Below, in pieces: positions 33,824 to 44,115 of a stretch of 64,000 nt of DNA (its first letter is position 1; every line of letters starts with the position of its first letter). Made by a program: the position numbers and the translations under genes. Source of the stretch: Lachnospira pectinoschiza (GTDB lineage: Bacteria > Bacillota > Clostridia > Lachnospirales > Lachnospiraceae); the NCBI RefSeq assembly GCF_020564355.1, contig NZ_JAJCRR010000001.1, forward strand, positions 248,001 through 312,000. The letters are read 5' to 3'. Below the pieces are notes generated by a model. It was given only the letters and a program-made list of their open reading frames with translations. It was not told the DNA's origin and did no database searches.

Positions 33824-36598
33824 ATGGCATCAGGTGGACGCAGTAGTACAGCTAAGTCTTCAAAAAACAAGGCAAAGACAACGGCTGTAAAGAAAAATAC
33901 TTCCTCTGCCGGAAAGAGAAAGCGGACAACCAAAGCAAAACAGCAGGCGGCAAACCAGCTGCGGGATGAAGTGCTGGTGTTGCTATCGTTTGCGGTGGCT
34001 GTTATCCTGCTTTTGAGTAATTTTAATCTGGCAGGCAGCGTAGGCGTGCAGATCAAATGGTTTATGTTTGGACTGTTTGGTGTAATGGAATACATTTTCC
34101 CGATTGTCGTGGCGGCTTCGCTGATTTTTTTGATTTCAAACAGAGAATATATTGCAGTTGCAAGAGTAAAAACAGCAGCTGTTTACATACTGATGGTTCT
34201 GCTTTCGGCAATGGCATTGCGGATTGGCAACCGGCCGGATATTGCGGAAAGCACATTAATGGAAATATTTCACTACAGTGCGGTGCATAATACCGGAGGT
34301 GGTTTCTTTGGTGGCATGTTATGCAAGCTGTTAAAGCCGCTCGGTATGTTTGGCAGTATGGTGGTACTGCTGTTACTTATTATCATCTGTCTGATTGTGA
34401 TTACGGAAAAATCATTTATCAGCGGTGTGATGAAAATGCAGAAAAGCGGAAGCAGAATGGTGCATGCCGCAAAGCAGGATTACGATTTGTACCGGGAACA
34501 TTCGGCAGACAGACAGAGAAGAAAGCCGGATGAGGAACTGTCGGAGGAAGAATATCTTGCCAGACGGCGGGAAGAAAAGTTAAAAAAGATACAGGAAAAA
34601 GAAGAAAAAGCACAGGCGCGCATGAATAAAAAGGCGCGCGGCATTACAAGTGCAACAACACTGCCGAAAGAAACGGCGGCAGAACCGGATAATCCGATTG
34701 ATATTCATGAAATTGTTGTGGATACACAGAGGGAAGATGAATACAGTGGAGATATTTACAGTCCGGTCCAGCAGCAGGAACAGGCATATGATTATGAGCT
34801 GGAGAGCATTTTAACCGAAGAACCGGAAGAAGAAATGATTAATCCGGTGGAAACGGAAAGCATGCCGGATGAAACAATTCATGGTCTGTCTGAGCGTCTG
34901 GAGCAGATGACAGGACAATATCAGGAGCCGGAAATGTATCCTGACGCATATGCAGAGAATGGCAGTGAACCGTCTGCCTATGAGGCATACGAACAGGCAC
35001 TGCCCGAGGAAACGGTTGAGCAGGATATGGAGCAGGACGGCTACGAAGCGGAAAATGCAGAATATCCGGAGCCAGAGGTTATGGGACATGCAGAAGAAAC
35101 AGCCGGGGTATCAGGACAGCCGCACACGAAAGTCCAACGGTATCAGTTTCCACCACTGTCCTTATTAAATCAGGCTTCATCAAAGCAGGGCGGCTCACAG
35201 GATAGGGAAAACAAGGCAACGGCGCTGCGCCTGCAGCAGACCTTACAGAATTTTGGGGTCAAGGTAACGATTACAGACATCAGCTGCGGTCCGGCGGTTA
35301 CACGTTACGAATTACAGCCGGAACAGGGTGTGAAGGTCAGTAAGATTGTATCGCTTTCCGATGATATTAAGTTAAATCTTGCGGCGGCGGATATCCGTAT
35401 TGAAGCACCGATACCGGGAAAAGCTGCGATTGGTATTGAAGTTCCGAACAAAGTCGCCGGCAGTGTTTCTATCCGGGAACTGTTAGAATCGGAAGCCTTT
35501 GAAAAGAGTGCTTCGCCGATTACATTTGCAGTCGGAAAGGATATTGCGGGAAAGACGATTGTAGCGGATATTGCGAAAATGCCGCATTTGCTGATTGCGG
35601 GTGCGACAGGCTCCGGTAAATCGGTGTGCATTAATACGATTATCATGAGTATTATATACAAAGCAGACCCGGAAGAAGTCAAGATGATTATGATTGACCC
35701 GAAGATGGTTGAGTTAAGGGTATATGACGGCATCCCGCATCTGATGATACCGGTAGTCATTGACCCGAAGAAAGCTTCGGGTGCATTAAACTGGGCAGTC
35801 AATGAAATGACGGACCGCTATAAAAAGTTTGCGCAGATGGGTGTGCGTAACCTAAAGGGATACAATGACGAGATTGCGAAAATGGAAGTACCGGAAGGTG
35901 AAGAACCGCCACAGAAAATGCCACAGCTTGTCATTATTATCGACGAGCTTGCGGATTTGATGATGGTAGCGCCGGGCGAGGTAGAAGATGCAATCTGCCG
36001 TCTGGCACAGCTTGCCAGAGCGGCGGGAATCCATTTAGTAATTGCAACGCAAAGACCATCCGTCAACGTCATTACGGGACTGATTAAGGCAAATGTGCCG
36101 TCACGAATCGCATTTGCGGTATCATCAGGTGTCGATTCACGAACCATTATTGATATGAACGGTGCGGAAAAGCTTTTAGGAAAGGGCGATATGCTCTTTT
36201 TCCCGTCCGGTTATCCAAAGCCGGTGCGTGTACAGGGCGCGTTTGTATCGGATGATGAAGTATCAAGAGTTGTAGACTTTTTAAAGGAAAATTCACAGGA
36301 AGTTGTCTATGATGAGGCGGTGAGTGAAAGCATTACATCGACCCAGTCACAGAATGCACATAATACAGCAAGTGAGAAGGATTCTTATTTTGCAGAAGCG
36401 GGACGGTTTATCATCGAAAAAGAAAAAGGCTCGATTGGCATGTTACAGCGTTATTATAAAATTGGCTTTAACCGCGCGGCACGAATTATGGATCAGCTTG
36501 CAGATGCAGGTGTTGTAGGACCGGAGGTTGGTACAAAACCGAGAAAAGTCCTGATGACACCGGAAGAATTTGAAACATATTTAAAACAAAATACATAA
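33824..36598 (+). CDS. ftsK: FtsK/SpoIIIE DNA translocase
   Basis: 924 residues. A basic N-terminus precedes four membrane segments (about 45-205). A long acidic Glu/Gln/Pro-rich linker (about 230-430) leads to the motor domain: GATGSGKSVCIN (Walker A), IIIDELADLMM (Walker B) and ATQRPSVNVITG. The C-terminal winged-helix gamma domain (about 855-920; IGMLQRYYKIGFNRAARIMD) reads polarity sequences. It pumps chromosomal DNA during division or sporulation; FtsK and SpoIIIE forms cannot be told apart here. GGAG precedes the ATG. Confidence 0.95.
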   Translation: MASGGRSSTAKSSKNKAKTTAVKKNTSSAGKRKRTTKAKQQAANQLRDEVLVLLSFAVAVILLLSNFNLAGSVGVQIKWFMFGLFGVMEYIFPIVVAASLIFLISNREYIAVARVKTAAVYILMVLLSAMALRIGNRPDIAESTLMEIFHYSAVHNTGGGFFGGMLCKLLKPLGMFGSMVVLLLLIIICLIVITEKSFISGVMKMQKSGSRMVHAAKQDYDLYREHSADRQRRKPDEELSEEEYLARRREEKLKKIQEKEEKAQARMNKKARGITSATTLPKETAAEPDNPIDIHEIVVDTQREDEYSGDIYSPVQQQEQAYDYELESILTEEPEEEMINPVETESMPDETIHGLSERLEQMTGQYQEPEMYPDAYAENGSEPSAYEAYEQALPEETVEQDMEQDGYEAENAEYPEPEVMGHAEETAGVSGQPHTKVQRYQFPPLSLLNQASSKQGGSQDRENKATALRLQQTLQNFGVKVTITDISCGPAVTRYELQPEQGVKVSKIVSLSDDIKLNLAAADIRIEAPIPGKAAIGIEVPNKVAGSVSIRELLESEAFEKSASPITFAVGKDIAGKTIVADIAKMPHLLIAGATGSGKSVCINTIIMSIIYKADPEEVKMIMIDPKMVELRVYDGIPHLMIPVVIDPKKASGALNWAVNEMTDRYKKFAQMGVRNLKGYNDEIAKMEVPEGEEPPQKMPQLVIIIDELADLMMVAPGEVEDAICRLAQLARAAGIHLVIATQRPSVNVITGLIKANVPSRIAFAVSSGVDSRTIIDMNGAEKLLGKGDMLFFPSGYPKPVRVQGAFVSDDEVSRVVDFLKENSQEVVYDEAVSESITSTQSQNAHNTASEKDSYFAEAGRFIIEKEKGSIGMLQRYYKIGFNRAARIMDQLADAGVVGPEVGTKPRKVLMTPEEFETYLKQNT

Positions 36599-36631
36599 AT
36601 GCTATAAATTTATAGCAGGCAGGAGGAAAAA

Positions 36632-38311
36632 ATGGCAGTAAAAACAGATATTGAAATCGCACAGGAAGCAAAAATGCTTGACATCAGAAAGGTAGCTGCA
36701 AAGGCAGGCATTACCAATGAAGACGACCTGGAGCTTTACGGAAAGTATAAAGCAAAGATTTCCGATGAAGCAGCAAAAGCACTTGAAAAAAATGAAGACG
36801 GCAAGTTGATTCTTGTTACGGCAATCAACCCGACACCGGCAGGCGAAGGAAAGACAACAATCAGTATCGGACTGACAGAAGCCCTCTGTCATATGGGTAA
36901 AAATGCAGTGGCAGCGTTAAGAGAGCCATCCTTAGGACCGTGCTTTGGTATCAAAGGCGGTGCGGCAGGCGGCGGATATGCCCAGGTTGTGCCGATGGAA
37001 GATTTAAATCTGCATTTTACGGGAGATTTCCACGCAATTACATCTGCAAACAATCTGCTTGCGGCAATGTTAGACAATCATATTCATCAGGGCAATGCAC
37101 TCCGCATTGATACAAAGCGTGTTGTTTGGAAACGCTGTGTGGATATGAATGACAGAGAGTTGAGAAATATTATTATCGGTATGGGCGGCAAGGCAGACGG
37201 CATTATGAGAGAAGACCATTTTATTATTACGGTGGCTTCTGAAATCATGGGTGTTTTATGTCTTGCAAACGATATGAAGGATTTAAAGGCACGTCTCGGA
37301 AAAATGATTGTGGCGTACAACGTAGACGGAGACCCGGTTACGGCAGATGATATCCAGGCAACCGGCTCAATGGCAGTTTTATTAAAGGACGCATTAAAGC
37401 CAAATATGGTACAGACGTTGGAAAATACACCGGTACTTGTACACGGCGGTCCGTTTGCCAATATTGCACACGGCTGTAATTCTGTACGTGCAACAAAGCT
37501 GGCATTAAAGATTGCGGATTATGCAGTTACGGAAGCTGGATTCGGTGCAGATTTAGGCGCTGAAAAATTCTTTGACATAAAGTGCAGATTATCCGGCCTA
37601 AAACCGGCTGCGGCTGTCATTGTAGCGACCGTGCGTGCATTAAAGTATAACGGCGGTGTGCCAAAGGACGAACTCGGACAGGAAAATATGGAAGCCTTAA
37701 AGAAGGGTATTGCAAACCTTGATAAGCACATTGAAAATATTAAGAAGTATGGTGTGCCGGTTGTTGTAACCTTAAATGCATTTATTACCGATACACAGGA
37801 AGAATATGAGTTTATTAAAAAACACTGTGAAGAACAGGGCTGTGAATTTGCACTGGCAAAGGTGTGGGAAAAAGGCGGCGAAGGCGGCGTAGAACTGGCT
37901 GAAAAGGTATTAAAGGCTGTGGAAAAACCGTCTGAATTTAAACCGCTTTATAAAGATGAAGCTTCTCTGGAAGAAAAGATTGAAACCGTGGCAAAAGAAA
38001 TCTACGGTGCAGACGGCGTAACGTATTCCGATGCCGCGAAGAAAGAATTAAAGCACATTGAAGAAATGGGCTTTGGAAATCTTCCGGTCTGCATGGCAAA
38101 GACACAGTATTCACTTTCAGATAATCCGAAACTGCTCGGTCGTCCGGAAAATTTCACGATTAATGTCCGCGAAGTTTATATCAATGCAGGCGCAGGCTTT
38201 GTGGTTGTCCTGACAGGCAAGGTACTCACCATGCCGGGACTTCCAAAGAAACCGGCGGCGTACGGTATTGATTTTGATGAAGAAAATAATAAAATTGTGG
38301 GATTATTTTAG
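36632..38311 (+). CDS. fhs: Formate--tetrahydrofolate ligase
   Basis: 559 residues, normal for Fhs. It makes 10-formyl-THF from formate, ATP and THF, feeding C1 metabolism (and the methyl branch of the Wood-Ljungdahl pathway where present). The P-loop [10 protein letters not shown] (about 69-78) and [19 protein letters not shown] are characteristic. It lies 33 nt after ftsK, with AGGAGG at the ribosome site and a short palindrome GCTATAAATTTATAGC just before it. No other C1 gene is adjacent, and no THF riboswitch was seen. Confidence 0.96.
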   Translation: MAVKTDIEIAQEAKMLDIRKVAAKAGITNEDDLELYGKYKAKISDEAAKALEKNEDGKLILVTAINPTPAGEGKTTISIGLTEALCHMGKNAVAALREPSLGPCFGIKGGAAGGGYAQVVPMEDLNLHFTGDFHAITSANNLLAAMLDNHIHQGNALRIDTKRVVWKRCVDMNDRELRNIIIGMGGKADGIMREDHFIITVASEIMGVLCLANDMKDLKARLGKMIVAYNVDGDPVTADDIQATGSMAVLLKDALKPNMVQTLENTPVLVHGGPFANIAHGCNSVRATKLALKIADYAVTEAGFGADLGAEKFFDIKCRLSGLKPAAAVIVATVRALKYNGGVPKDELGQENMEALKKGIANLDKHIENIKKYGVPVVVTLNAFITDTQEEYEFIKKHCEEQGCEFALAKVWEKGGEGGVELAEKVLKAVEKPSEFKPLYKDEASLEEKIETVAKEIYGADGVTYSDAAKKELKHIEEMGFGNLPVCMAKTQYSLSDNPKLLGRPENFTINVREVYINAGAGFVVVLTGKVLTMPGLPKKPAAYGIDFDEENNKIVGLF

Positions 38312-38317
38312 AGGGAA

Positions 38318-38451
38318 ATGCGAAAATCCTTAAATCAAAGATTTTCGCATAGCACTTTGTGCCGCAGGCGTCACAAAGTGTATTATCGCAGAGCCAAATC
38401 TAACATTTGGCTCGCGATTCCTCCGGCATTAAAATGCCTGCGGAATTGGAG
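38318..38451 (+). repeat. Structured leader, copy C (first of tandem pair before murE)
   Basis: Hairpin 1 is at 38318-38350 (11-bp stem, loop CTTAAATCAAA). Hairpin 2 is at 38353-38380 (CACTTTGTG/CACAAAGTG, loop CCGCAGGCGT). Hairpin 3 is at 38385-38418 (ATCGC/GCGAT base, AGCCAAAT/ATTTGGCT top). Hairpin 4 is at 38417-38446 (ATTCC/GGAAT, GGCAT/ATGCC, loop TAAA), then GGAG. CCGCAGGC in loop 2 is complementary to GCCTGCGG in hairpin 4. CCTCC at 38420-38424 could alternatively pair with GGAG. Almost identical to copy E before ftsW. Confidence 0.8.
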
Positions 38452-38453
38452 TA

Positions 38454-38592
38454 GTGTGAACAAGCCATAAATGAAAGCTTGTTCACACAGCTATTTGTTT
38501 CTGAGCAAAAACAAATAGCTATGATGGCAGATGAGAAATCGCTTGTGCGAATTTCTCATCGCCTCTTCGCAACAAGTTGCTCAGAAACGAGG
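38454..38592 (+). repeat. Structured leader, copy D (second of tandem pair before murE)
   Basis: Hairpin 1 is at 38454-38488 (12-bp stem, loop CATAAATGAAA). Hairpin 2 is at 38489-38520 (12-bp stem, loop CTGAGCAA 38501-38508). Hairpin 3 is at 38530-38560 (GATGAGAAAT/ATTTCTCATC plus CGC/GCG). Hairpin 4 has GCAAC/GTTGC. TTGCTCAG at 38577-38584 is the exact 8-nt complement of the hairpin 2 loop, the same long-range pairing as in other copies but with an unrelated sequence. CCTC (38562-38565) can pair with the GAGG ribosome site (38589-38592). Confidence 0.8.
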
Positions 38593-38598
38593 ATTAGT

Positions 38599-40089
38599 AT
38601 GAATTTATCAAAGTTGCTGGAGAAGCTTTCTTATACACTGGTTTCGGGGAGTGTGGAAACGCAGGTGGAAAGTCTGACTTCAGATTCCAGAAAAGTCAGG
38701 GAAAATACGGCATTTGTCTGCATCGTGGGTGCGGTCAGTGACGGACACACATATATTCAGGCGGCAGTAGAACAGAAGGCTTCCGTGATTGTGGTACAGC
38801 AGGGCTGCAAGGAAGAATATCTGGCGCAGATTCCAGATACGGTAACGGTGGTTTCGGTTGAAAATACAAGATATGCACTGGCATTCATGTCAGCCGCATA
38901 TTTTGACAATCCGGCAGAAAAGCTGTTTACAATCGGCATTACGGGGACAAAGGGAAAGACAACGACAACCTATATGATCCGCAACGTGCTGGAAGCCTGC
39001 GGTATTAAAACCGGTTTAATCGGTACAATCGAAACGATTATCGGTGATGAAAGCTGGGCATCCTGCAATACAACACCGGAGTCTTATCAGATTCATGAAT
39101 CGTTTGCCAAAATGGTAAAGGCAGGCTGTAAGGCAGTTGTCATGGAGGTTTCCTCACAGGGCTTAAAGCTTGACAGAACCGCCGGTATTTTATTTGACAT
39201 CGGTGTATTTACCAATCTTGAACCGGATCATATCGGACCGAATGAACACGCTTCTTTTGAAGAATATCTGGCATGCAAGGCAAAGCTTTTCAGCCAGTGT
39301 AAAACAGGCATTGTCAATGCAGACGACAAGCATACAGCAGAAGTCATTAAAAATGCGACCTGTGAAATCGAAACTTACGGTTTATCGGAAAAAGCACAGC
39401 TTAGAGCCTGCGATATCTGCTTAAAGCATGAAAGAGGCACGGTGGGACTTACATACCGTTGTACCGGTGCGCTGGACATGGACGTGGCACTCAATCTTCC
39501 GGGAAAGTTCTCGGTTTATAATTCACTGTGTGCGATTGCGGTTACAAGACATTTTCAGGTGCCGCAGGAAACGTTAAAAAAGACACTGGCAGAAGTCAAA
39601 GTCAAGGGCAGGATCGAGCTGGTAAAGGTATCTGATGAATTTTCACTGATGATTGATTATGCCCATAATGCCATGTCTTTAAAAAGTATACTTGAAACAT
39701 TAAAAGAATATAACCCGCACCGTCTGGTGTGCGTATTCGGCTGTGGCGGCAACCGCTCTAAGGAAAGACGTTTTGAAATGGGTGAGGTTTCGGGAAAACT
39801 GGCTGATTTTACGATTATTACATCGGATAATCCGAGATTTGAAGATCCGGAAGCCATTATTGAAGATATTAAAACCGGCATTTCAAAGACAGACGGAAAA
39901 TATATCAGCATTACAGACAGAAAAGAAGCAATCCGCTATGCGATTGAACACGGCGAACCGGGCGATATTATTGTTCTTGCCGGAAAAGGTCACGAAGACT
40001 ATCAGGAAATCAAGGGCGTGAAGCATCCGATGGATGAAAGAGTGCTGATTGCCGAAGTTTTAAAAGAACTGGCGGAAAAAAATGTTTAA
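38599..40089 (+). CDS. murE: UDP-MurNAc-L-Ala-D-Glu--meso-diaminopimelate ligase
   Basis: 496 residues. It adds meso-diaminopimelate to the peptidoglycan precursor using ATP, in the cytoplasm. The Mur ligase P-loop is GITGTKGKTTT, and SDNPRFEDP contains DNPR, the motif linked to meso-DAP rather than lysine specificity. All three Mur domains are present. The start at 38599 (GAGG 6 nt upstream) gives the usual length; an in-frame ATG at 38479 lies inside leader copy D. The gene is apart from the other division genes at 53-64 kb. Its tandem structured leaders suggest special translational control. Confidence 0.95.
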   Translation: MNLSKLLEKLSYTLVSGSVETQVESLTSDSRKVRENTAFVCIVGAVSDGHTYIQAAVEQKASVIVVQQGCKEEYLAQIPDTVTVVSVENTRYALAFMSAAYFDNPAEKLFTIGITGTKGKTTTTYMIRNVLEACGIKTGLIGTIETIIGDESWASCNTTPESYQIHESFAKMVKAGCKAVVMEVSSQGLKLDRTAGILFDIGVFTNLEPDHIGPNEHASFEEYLACKAKLFSQCKTGIVNADDKHTAEVIKNATCEIETYGLSEKAQLRACDICLKHERGTVGLTYRCTGALDMDVALNLPGKFSVYNSLCAIAVTRHFQVPQETLKKTLAEVKVKGRIELVKVSDEFSLMIDYAHNAMSLKSILETLKEYNPHRLVCVFGCGGNRSKERRFEMGEVSGKLADFTIITSDNPRFEDPEAIIEDIKTGISKTDGKYISITDRKEAIRYAIEHGEPGDIIVLAGKGHEDYQEIKGVKHPMDERVLIAEVLKELAEKNV

Positions 40090-40142
40090 AATGCCGGGAT
40101 TAATATACGGATAATGTCCGTCCAATCAAAAAAGGAGGCACC

Positions 40143-42356
40143 ATGTACGCAGATATTATTGTGGATATTTCACAGGAACAACTGGATAAAACCTTTCAGT
40201 ACAGGATTCCTCCCGAATTGGAAAATGAAGTGCAGATTGGGGTTATGGTGCAGATTCCGTTTGGCAGGGGAAACCGTCTGCTGACAGGATATGTCATCGG
40301 TATCGGCAGTACCCCCAAGATTCCGGCTGAGAAAATAAAAGACATCGACAGCGTATCCCAAAGCGGGATTCAGGCAGTCGGACGTATGATACAGCTTGCG
40401 GCGTGGTTAAAAAAGCAGTACGGCTCGACAATGAATCAGGCTTTAAAAACGGTGCTTCCGGTAAAGGAAAAAGTGCGACAGAAAGAAAAAAAGACAGTGC
40501 GCCTTGCCGTATCAAAGGAAAAAGCGGCAGAATATCTGGCACTGTATGAAAAGAAAAATGCCGTGGCAAGGGTGCGGCTGTTAAAAGCACTCTGTAAAAC
40601 AGATGAGAACGGACTGGACACGGCAGTTTTAAAGGAGCAGTATCAGATAACGACACAGACAATTCAGGCATTGGAAAAGCAAAATGTCATTACGGTGGAA
40701 ACACAGGAGCTGTATCGTAATCCGGTGCGGGAAACAGCCCCCGGACAGGAACGGCTCATTTCAAATGAAGCCCAGCAGAAGGCGGTCACGCAGTTTTGTA
40801 CGCAGTTTGATGCGGGGGAGCGGAAACCGTGGCTGCTGTACGGTGTAACAGGAAGCGGAAAGACACTCTGTTATATTGAAATGATACAGCACGTGACGGC
40901 GCAGGGAAAACAGGCAATCGTCCTGATTCCTGAAATCGCCCTGACCTTTCAGACGGTACAGCGTTTTTACAGGCGGTTTGGCAGTCAGGTGTCGGTTTTA
41001 CATTCGAGAATGTCCAAGGGAGAGCGGTATGACCAGTTTTTACGTGCCATGCGCGGAGAAATCAGTATTATGATCGGACCGCGTTCCGCTTTGTTCACAC
41101 CTTTTACAAATCTTGGGCTTATCATCATGGATGAAGAACACGAAGGGGCTTATAAAAGTGAACAGGCGCCGCGTTACCATGCGCGGGAAACGGCAGTCCA
41201 CATTGCCAAAATGTGCGGCGCAGGTGTGGTATTCGGCTCGGCGACACCGTCCGTAGAGGCATTTTACCGGGCAAAGAAAAACGAATATACCCTGTTAGAA
41301 CTGCCCCGGCGTGCAAGCGGCACACTGCCTGCCGTATATACGGTGGATTTGCGGGAAGAATTAAAGTGCGGCAACCGCTCTGTTTTTTCACGCCGTCTAC
41401 AGGAGCTGATACAGCGGAGGCTGGCGGCAAAGGAACAGATTATACTTTTTTTAAATAAAAGAGGCTATGCGGGATTTGTGTCCTGCCGTATGTGCGGACA
41501 TGTTTTAAAATGCCCGCACTGCGATATTTCCCTTACCGAGCATAAAAACGGGAAAATGGTCTGCCATTACTGCGGGTACGAACAGCCGCGGGTTACACGG
41601 TGTCCGGTATGCGGCTCAAAGTATATTTCAGGATTCCGTGCCGGTACACAGCAGATAGAGGAAGCTGTGAAAAAAATGTATCCGCAGGCGCGGGTTTTGC
41701 GCATGGATATGGATACCACGGCAGGCAAGGAAGGCCATGAAAAGATACTGGCTGCATTTTCGGCGCAGGAAGCCGATATATTAGTAGGAACGCAAATGAT
41801 TGTAAAGGGGCATGATTTTCCCAATGTAACGCTGGTAGGTGTACTGGCGGCAGATATGTCGCTGTATGCCGGAGATTACCGGGCGGCAGAGCGGACCTTT
41901 GAACTGCTGACACAGGCGGCAGGCAGAGCGGGACGCGGAAGGCAGGCAGGAGAAGTCGTGATTCAGACATATACACCGCAGCACTACAGCATTGCCGCCG
42001 CCGCGGCGCAGAATTATGAGCAATTTTATGAGGAAGAAATTGCTTTCCGCTCGATTATGGATTATCCGCCGGTCTGCAATATGCTGATGGTGACCCTTTC
42101 TTCAAAAAATGAAGAACAGCTGCTTGCCGCATGTACCTTTTTAAAGGAAGTAATTCCCGAATGGAAAAAAGAACAGGTACGCATTACAGGTCCGGTTGCA
42201 GCAGGTGTTTATAAAAGAAATGATTATTATAATCAGGTTGTGTATTTAAAAGCTACGGCTTATGAGAAGCTGACAGCGTGCAAGGACAGGCTGGAAACGC
42301 TTTGCAGGGAAAATACATTGTTTCGCAGCATTGGACTGCAGTTTGATTTTAATTGA
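40143..42356 (+). CDS. priA: Primosomal protein N' (replication restart helicase)
   Basis: 737 residues. It reloads the replisome at stalled forks. N-terminal 3'-DNA-binding domain (about 1-105); helicase with GVTGSGKTL (Walker A) and [11 protein letters not shown] (DEEH box); a zinc-binding region with eight cysteines ([13 protein letters not shown], then MVCHYCG, RCPVCG), and QAAGRAGRG (motif VI). GGAGG precedes the ATG. It heads the priA-def-fmt run typical of Clostridia. Confidence 0.95.
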   Translation: MYADIIVDISQEQLDKTFQYRIPPELENEVQIGVMVQIPFGRGNRLLTGYVIGIGSTPKIPAEKIKDIDSVSQSGIQAVGRMIQLAAWLKKQYGSTMNQALKTVLPVKEKVRQKEKKTVRLAVSKEKAAEYLALYEKKNAVARVRLLKALCKTDENGLDTAVLKEQYQITTQTIQALEKQNVITVETQELYRNPVRETAPGQERLISNEAQQKAVTQFCTQFDAGERKPWLLYGVTGSGKTLCYIEMIQHVTAQGKQAIVLIPEIALTFQTVQRFYRRFGSQVSVLHSRMSKGERYDQFLRAMRGEISIMIGPRSALFTPFTNLGLIIMDEEHEGAYKSEQAPRYHARETAVHIAKMCGAGVVFGSATPSVEAFYRAKKNEYTLLELPRRASGTLPAVYTVDLREELKCGNRSVFSRRLQELIQRRLAAKEQIILFLNKRGYAGFVSCRMCGHVLKCPHCDISLTEHKNGKMVCHYCGYEQPRVTRCPVCGSKYISGFRAGTQQIEEAVKKMYPQARVLRMDMDTTAGKEGHEKILAAFSAQEADILVGTQMIVKGHDFPNVTLVGVLAADMSLYAGDYRAAERTFELLTQAAGRAGRGRQAGEVVIQTYTPQHYSIAAAAAQNYEQFYEEEIAFRSIMDYPPVCNMLMVTLSSKNEEQLLAACTFLKEVIPEWKKEQVRITGPVAAGVYKRNDYYNQVVYLKATAYEKLTACKDRLETLCRENTLFRSIGLQFDFN

Positions 42357-42388
42357 TAGAAAATATAAAATATAGAAAGAGGATAAAA

Positions 42389-42862
42389 ATGGCGATTAGA
42401 AATATCAGGGTTTTAGGCGATGAAATTTTAAGAAAAAAAGCAAAAGAAATTACAGAGGTTACACCGAGAATTCAGGAATTAATTGATGATATGTTTGAAA
42501 CAATGTATGATGCGGACGGTGTCGGGCTTGCCGCACCGCAGGTCGGTATCAGAAAACGCCTTGTAGTTATTGACTGCGGTGAAGAACCGTTAGTGCTGAT
42601 TAATCCGGTTATTCTGGAAACAAGCGGCGAGCAGACCGGTCAGGAAGGGTGTTTGAGCGTGCCGAATAAAGTCGGTATCGTAACCCGTCCAAACTATGCA
42701 AAGGTCAAGGCATATGATGAAAATATGCAGGAGTACATTATCGAAGGAACAGAACTGCTTGCAAGATGTCTGTGCCATGAAATCGACCACCTTGACGGTG
42801 TGATGTATGTTGATAAAGCAACTGAAATGATGCAGATTGATAAAGAGGACGATGAAGCGTAA
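42389..42862 (+). CDS. def: Peptide deformylase
   Basis: 157 residues. It removes the formyl group from nascent proteins. The three motifs are present: [17 protein letters not shown] and HEIDHLDG (the metal-binding Cys and two His). ATG 42389 has GAGG 6 nt upstream. Its stop codon lies inside hairpin 1 of the leader element preceding fmt, so the end of def translation and that structure overlap. Confidence 0.96.
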   Translation: MAIRNIRVLGDEILRKKAKEITEVTPRIQELIDDMFETMYDADGVGLAAPQVGIRKRLVVIDCGEEPLVLINPVILETSGEQTGQEGCLSVPNKVGIVTRPNYAKVKAYDENMQEYIIEGTELLARCLCHEIDHLDGVMYVDKATEMMQIDKEDDEA

Positions 42863-42975
42863 ATAAACCATAAATTGAAGTTTATTTATGCAGATGCTGC
42901 TTTCCGATAAAGCAGGTATTTTAAAAGGCAGACGGAAAATCGCTGTTTTGCAGTAAAGTCGTCCGGAAATGGAGA
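42858..42975 (+). repeat. Partial structured leader, copy F (upstream of fmt)
   Basis: Hairpin 1 is clear (42858-42890; 11-bp stem with one G-T, loop CATAAATTGAA) and spans the def stop codon. A hairpin CTGCTTT/AAAGCAG (42897-42915) may stand for hairpin 2. The ribosome-proximal part (GTCCGGAAATGGAG) is like other copies, but hairpins 3-4 and the long-range pairing are not clear. Confidence 0.55.
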
Positions 42976-42979
42976 GTAT

Positions 42980-43951
42980 ATGAGAGTTATTTTTATGGGT
43001 ACACCGGATTTTTCGGTGGGAACACTAGAGGCCGTGCTTGCCGCCGGACATGAAGTGGCGGCGGTTGTGACACAGCCGGATAAGCCAAAGGGCAGAGGCG
43101 GTGCAATGAGCATGTCACCGGTCAAGGAAGCGGCGTTAAAGCACAATCTGACGGTATTACAGCCACAGCGTGCCAGAGAAGAAGCATTTATTGAAGAATT
43201 AAGAGGATATGAAGCAGATGTGATTGTAGTTGTGGCATTCGGACAACTGCTTCCGGCAGAAATTATTCATATGCCGAAATACGGCTGTATCAATGTCCAT
43301 GCTTCCCTGCTTCCGAAATACCGTGGTGCGGCGCCAATTCAGTGGGCAGTCATTGACGGTTGTGAATATTCCGGTGTAACAACCATGCAGATGAATGAAG
43401 GATTGGATACCGGAGATATTCTTTTAACAGAAAAAGTAAAGCTTGACCCGAAGGAAACCGGCGGCAGTCTGTTTGACCGTTTAAGCGATGTAGGCGCACA
43501 GCTTCTTGTAAAGACCTTAGAGGAGGCGAAAGCCGGAACCTTAAAGCCGCAGAAGCAGAACGAAGAAGAAGCTTCTTATGTAAAGATGATAAAAAAATCA
43601 TTCGGTGAGCTGGACTTTTCAAAGGAAGCGGATGCATTAGAGCGGCTGATTCGCGGACTGAATCCGTGGCCGAGCGCATTTACTCATTTAAACGGGAAAA
43701 TGCTCAAAATCTGGGATGCGGATGTGTATACAAAGGAACAGGCAGAAGCAGAATTTCCGGAATACAGCACAGATTTTAAAGGTGCAGAGCCGGGACAGAT
43801 TGCAGCAGTGCTGCCACACACCTTTTTTATCGGGTGCGGAAAGGATTTGTTAAAAGTCAATGAAGTCCAGGCAGAGGGTAAAAAGCGCATGACATCGGAT
43901 GCTTTCTTACGTGGAAGCCGTCTGGAAAAAGGAATGGAACTCGGAAAATAA
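42980..43951 (+). CDS. fmt: Methionyl-tRNA formyltransferase
   Basis: 323 residues. It formylates initiator Met-tRNA using 10-formyl-THF. The formyltransferase core shows FMGTPDFSV at the start, QPDKPKGRG, and the signature ASLLPKYRGAAPIQWA; the C-terminal OB-like tRNA-binding domain follows from about residue 210. It follows def, as usual, but is separated from it by leader copy F. GGAG is 6 nt upstream. Confidence 0.96.
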   Translation: MRVIFMGTPDFSVGTLEAVLAAGHEVAAVVTQPDKPKGRGGAMSMSPVKEAALKHNLTVLQPQRAREEAFIEELRGYEADVIVVVAFGQLLPAEIIHMPKYGCINVHASLLPKYRGAAPIQWAVIDGCEYSGVTTMQMNEGLDTGDILLTEKVKLDPKETGGSLFDRLSDVGAQLLVKTLEEAKAGTLKPQKQNEEEASYVKMIKKSFGELDFSKEADALERLIRGLNPWPSAFTHLNGKMLKIWDADVYTKEQAEAEFPEYSTDFKGAEPGQIAAVLPHTFFIGCGKDLLKVNEVQAEGKKRMTSDAFLRGSRLEKGMELGK

Positions 43952-43958
43952 TTTAGAT

Positions 43959-44111
43959 TGCGGATTGGAGGAAAGTATGAACAGGCCTTATATTTAAGCC
44001 TGTTCATACGGCAGATTGATAAAGCAGGCATTATCAATCTGCCCTTATCGCAGAACTGAATTCATTCAGTTCGCGTATCCTCCGACATTGGAATGTCTGC
44101 GGATTGGAGGA
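43959..44111 (+). repeat. Structured leader, copy G (upstream of the Zn peptidase gene)
   Basis: Hairpin 1 is at 43975-44009 (12-bp stem, loop CTTATATTTAA). Hairpin 2 is at 44010-44043 (12-bp stem, loop AAGCAGGCAT). Hairpin 3 is at 44049-44075 (AACTGAAT/ATTCAGTT). Hairpin 4 is at 44077-44104 (ATCC/GGAT, GACAT/ATGTC). GCAGGCAT in loop 2 pairs with ATGTCTGC, one G-U. GACAT/ATGTC against GGCAT/ATGCC elsewhere is a compensatory change. TGCGGATTGGAGGA is perfectly repeated at 43959-43972 and 44098-44111, a 139-bp offset. Confidence 0.8.
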
Positions 44112-44115
44112 TATT

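Noticed and set aside
38318..38470. 50-codon Arg-rich ORF within leader copy C
   Set aside because: The frame is not kept across leader copies (stops after 4-6 codons in A, D and G), whereas the RNA pairing is kept; treated as a by-product of the leader.
38479..38598. N-terminal extension of MurE from an in-frame ATG at 38479
   Set aside because: It translates leader copy D, makes the protein 40 residues too long, and lacks a ribosome site; ATG 38599 has GAGG at good spacing.
38312..38598. Rho-independent terminators for the leader hairpins after fhs
   Set aside because: None of the hairpins is followed by a T-run, and they recur in front of genes rather than after them.
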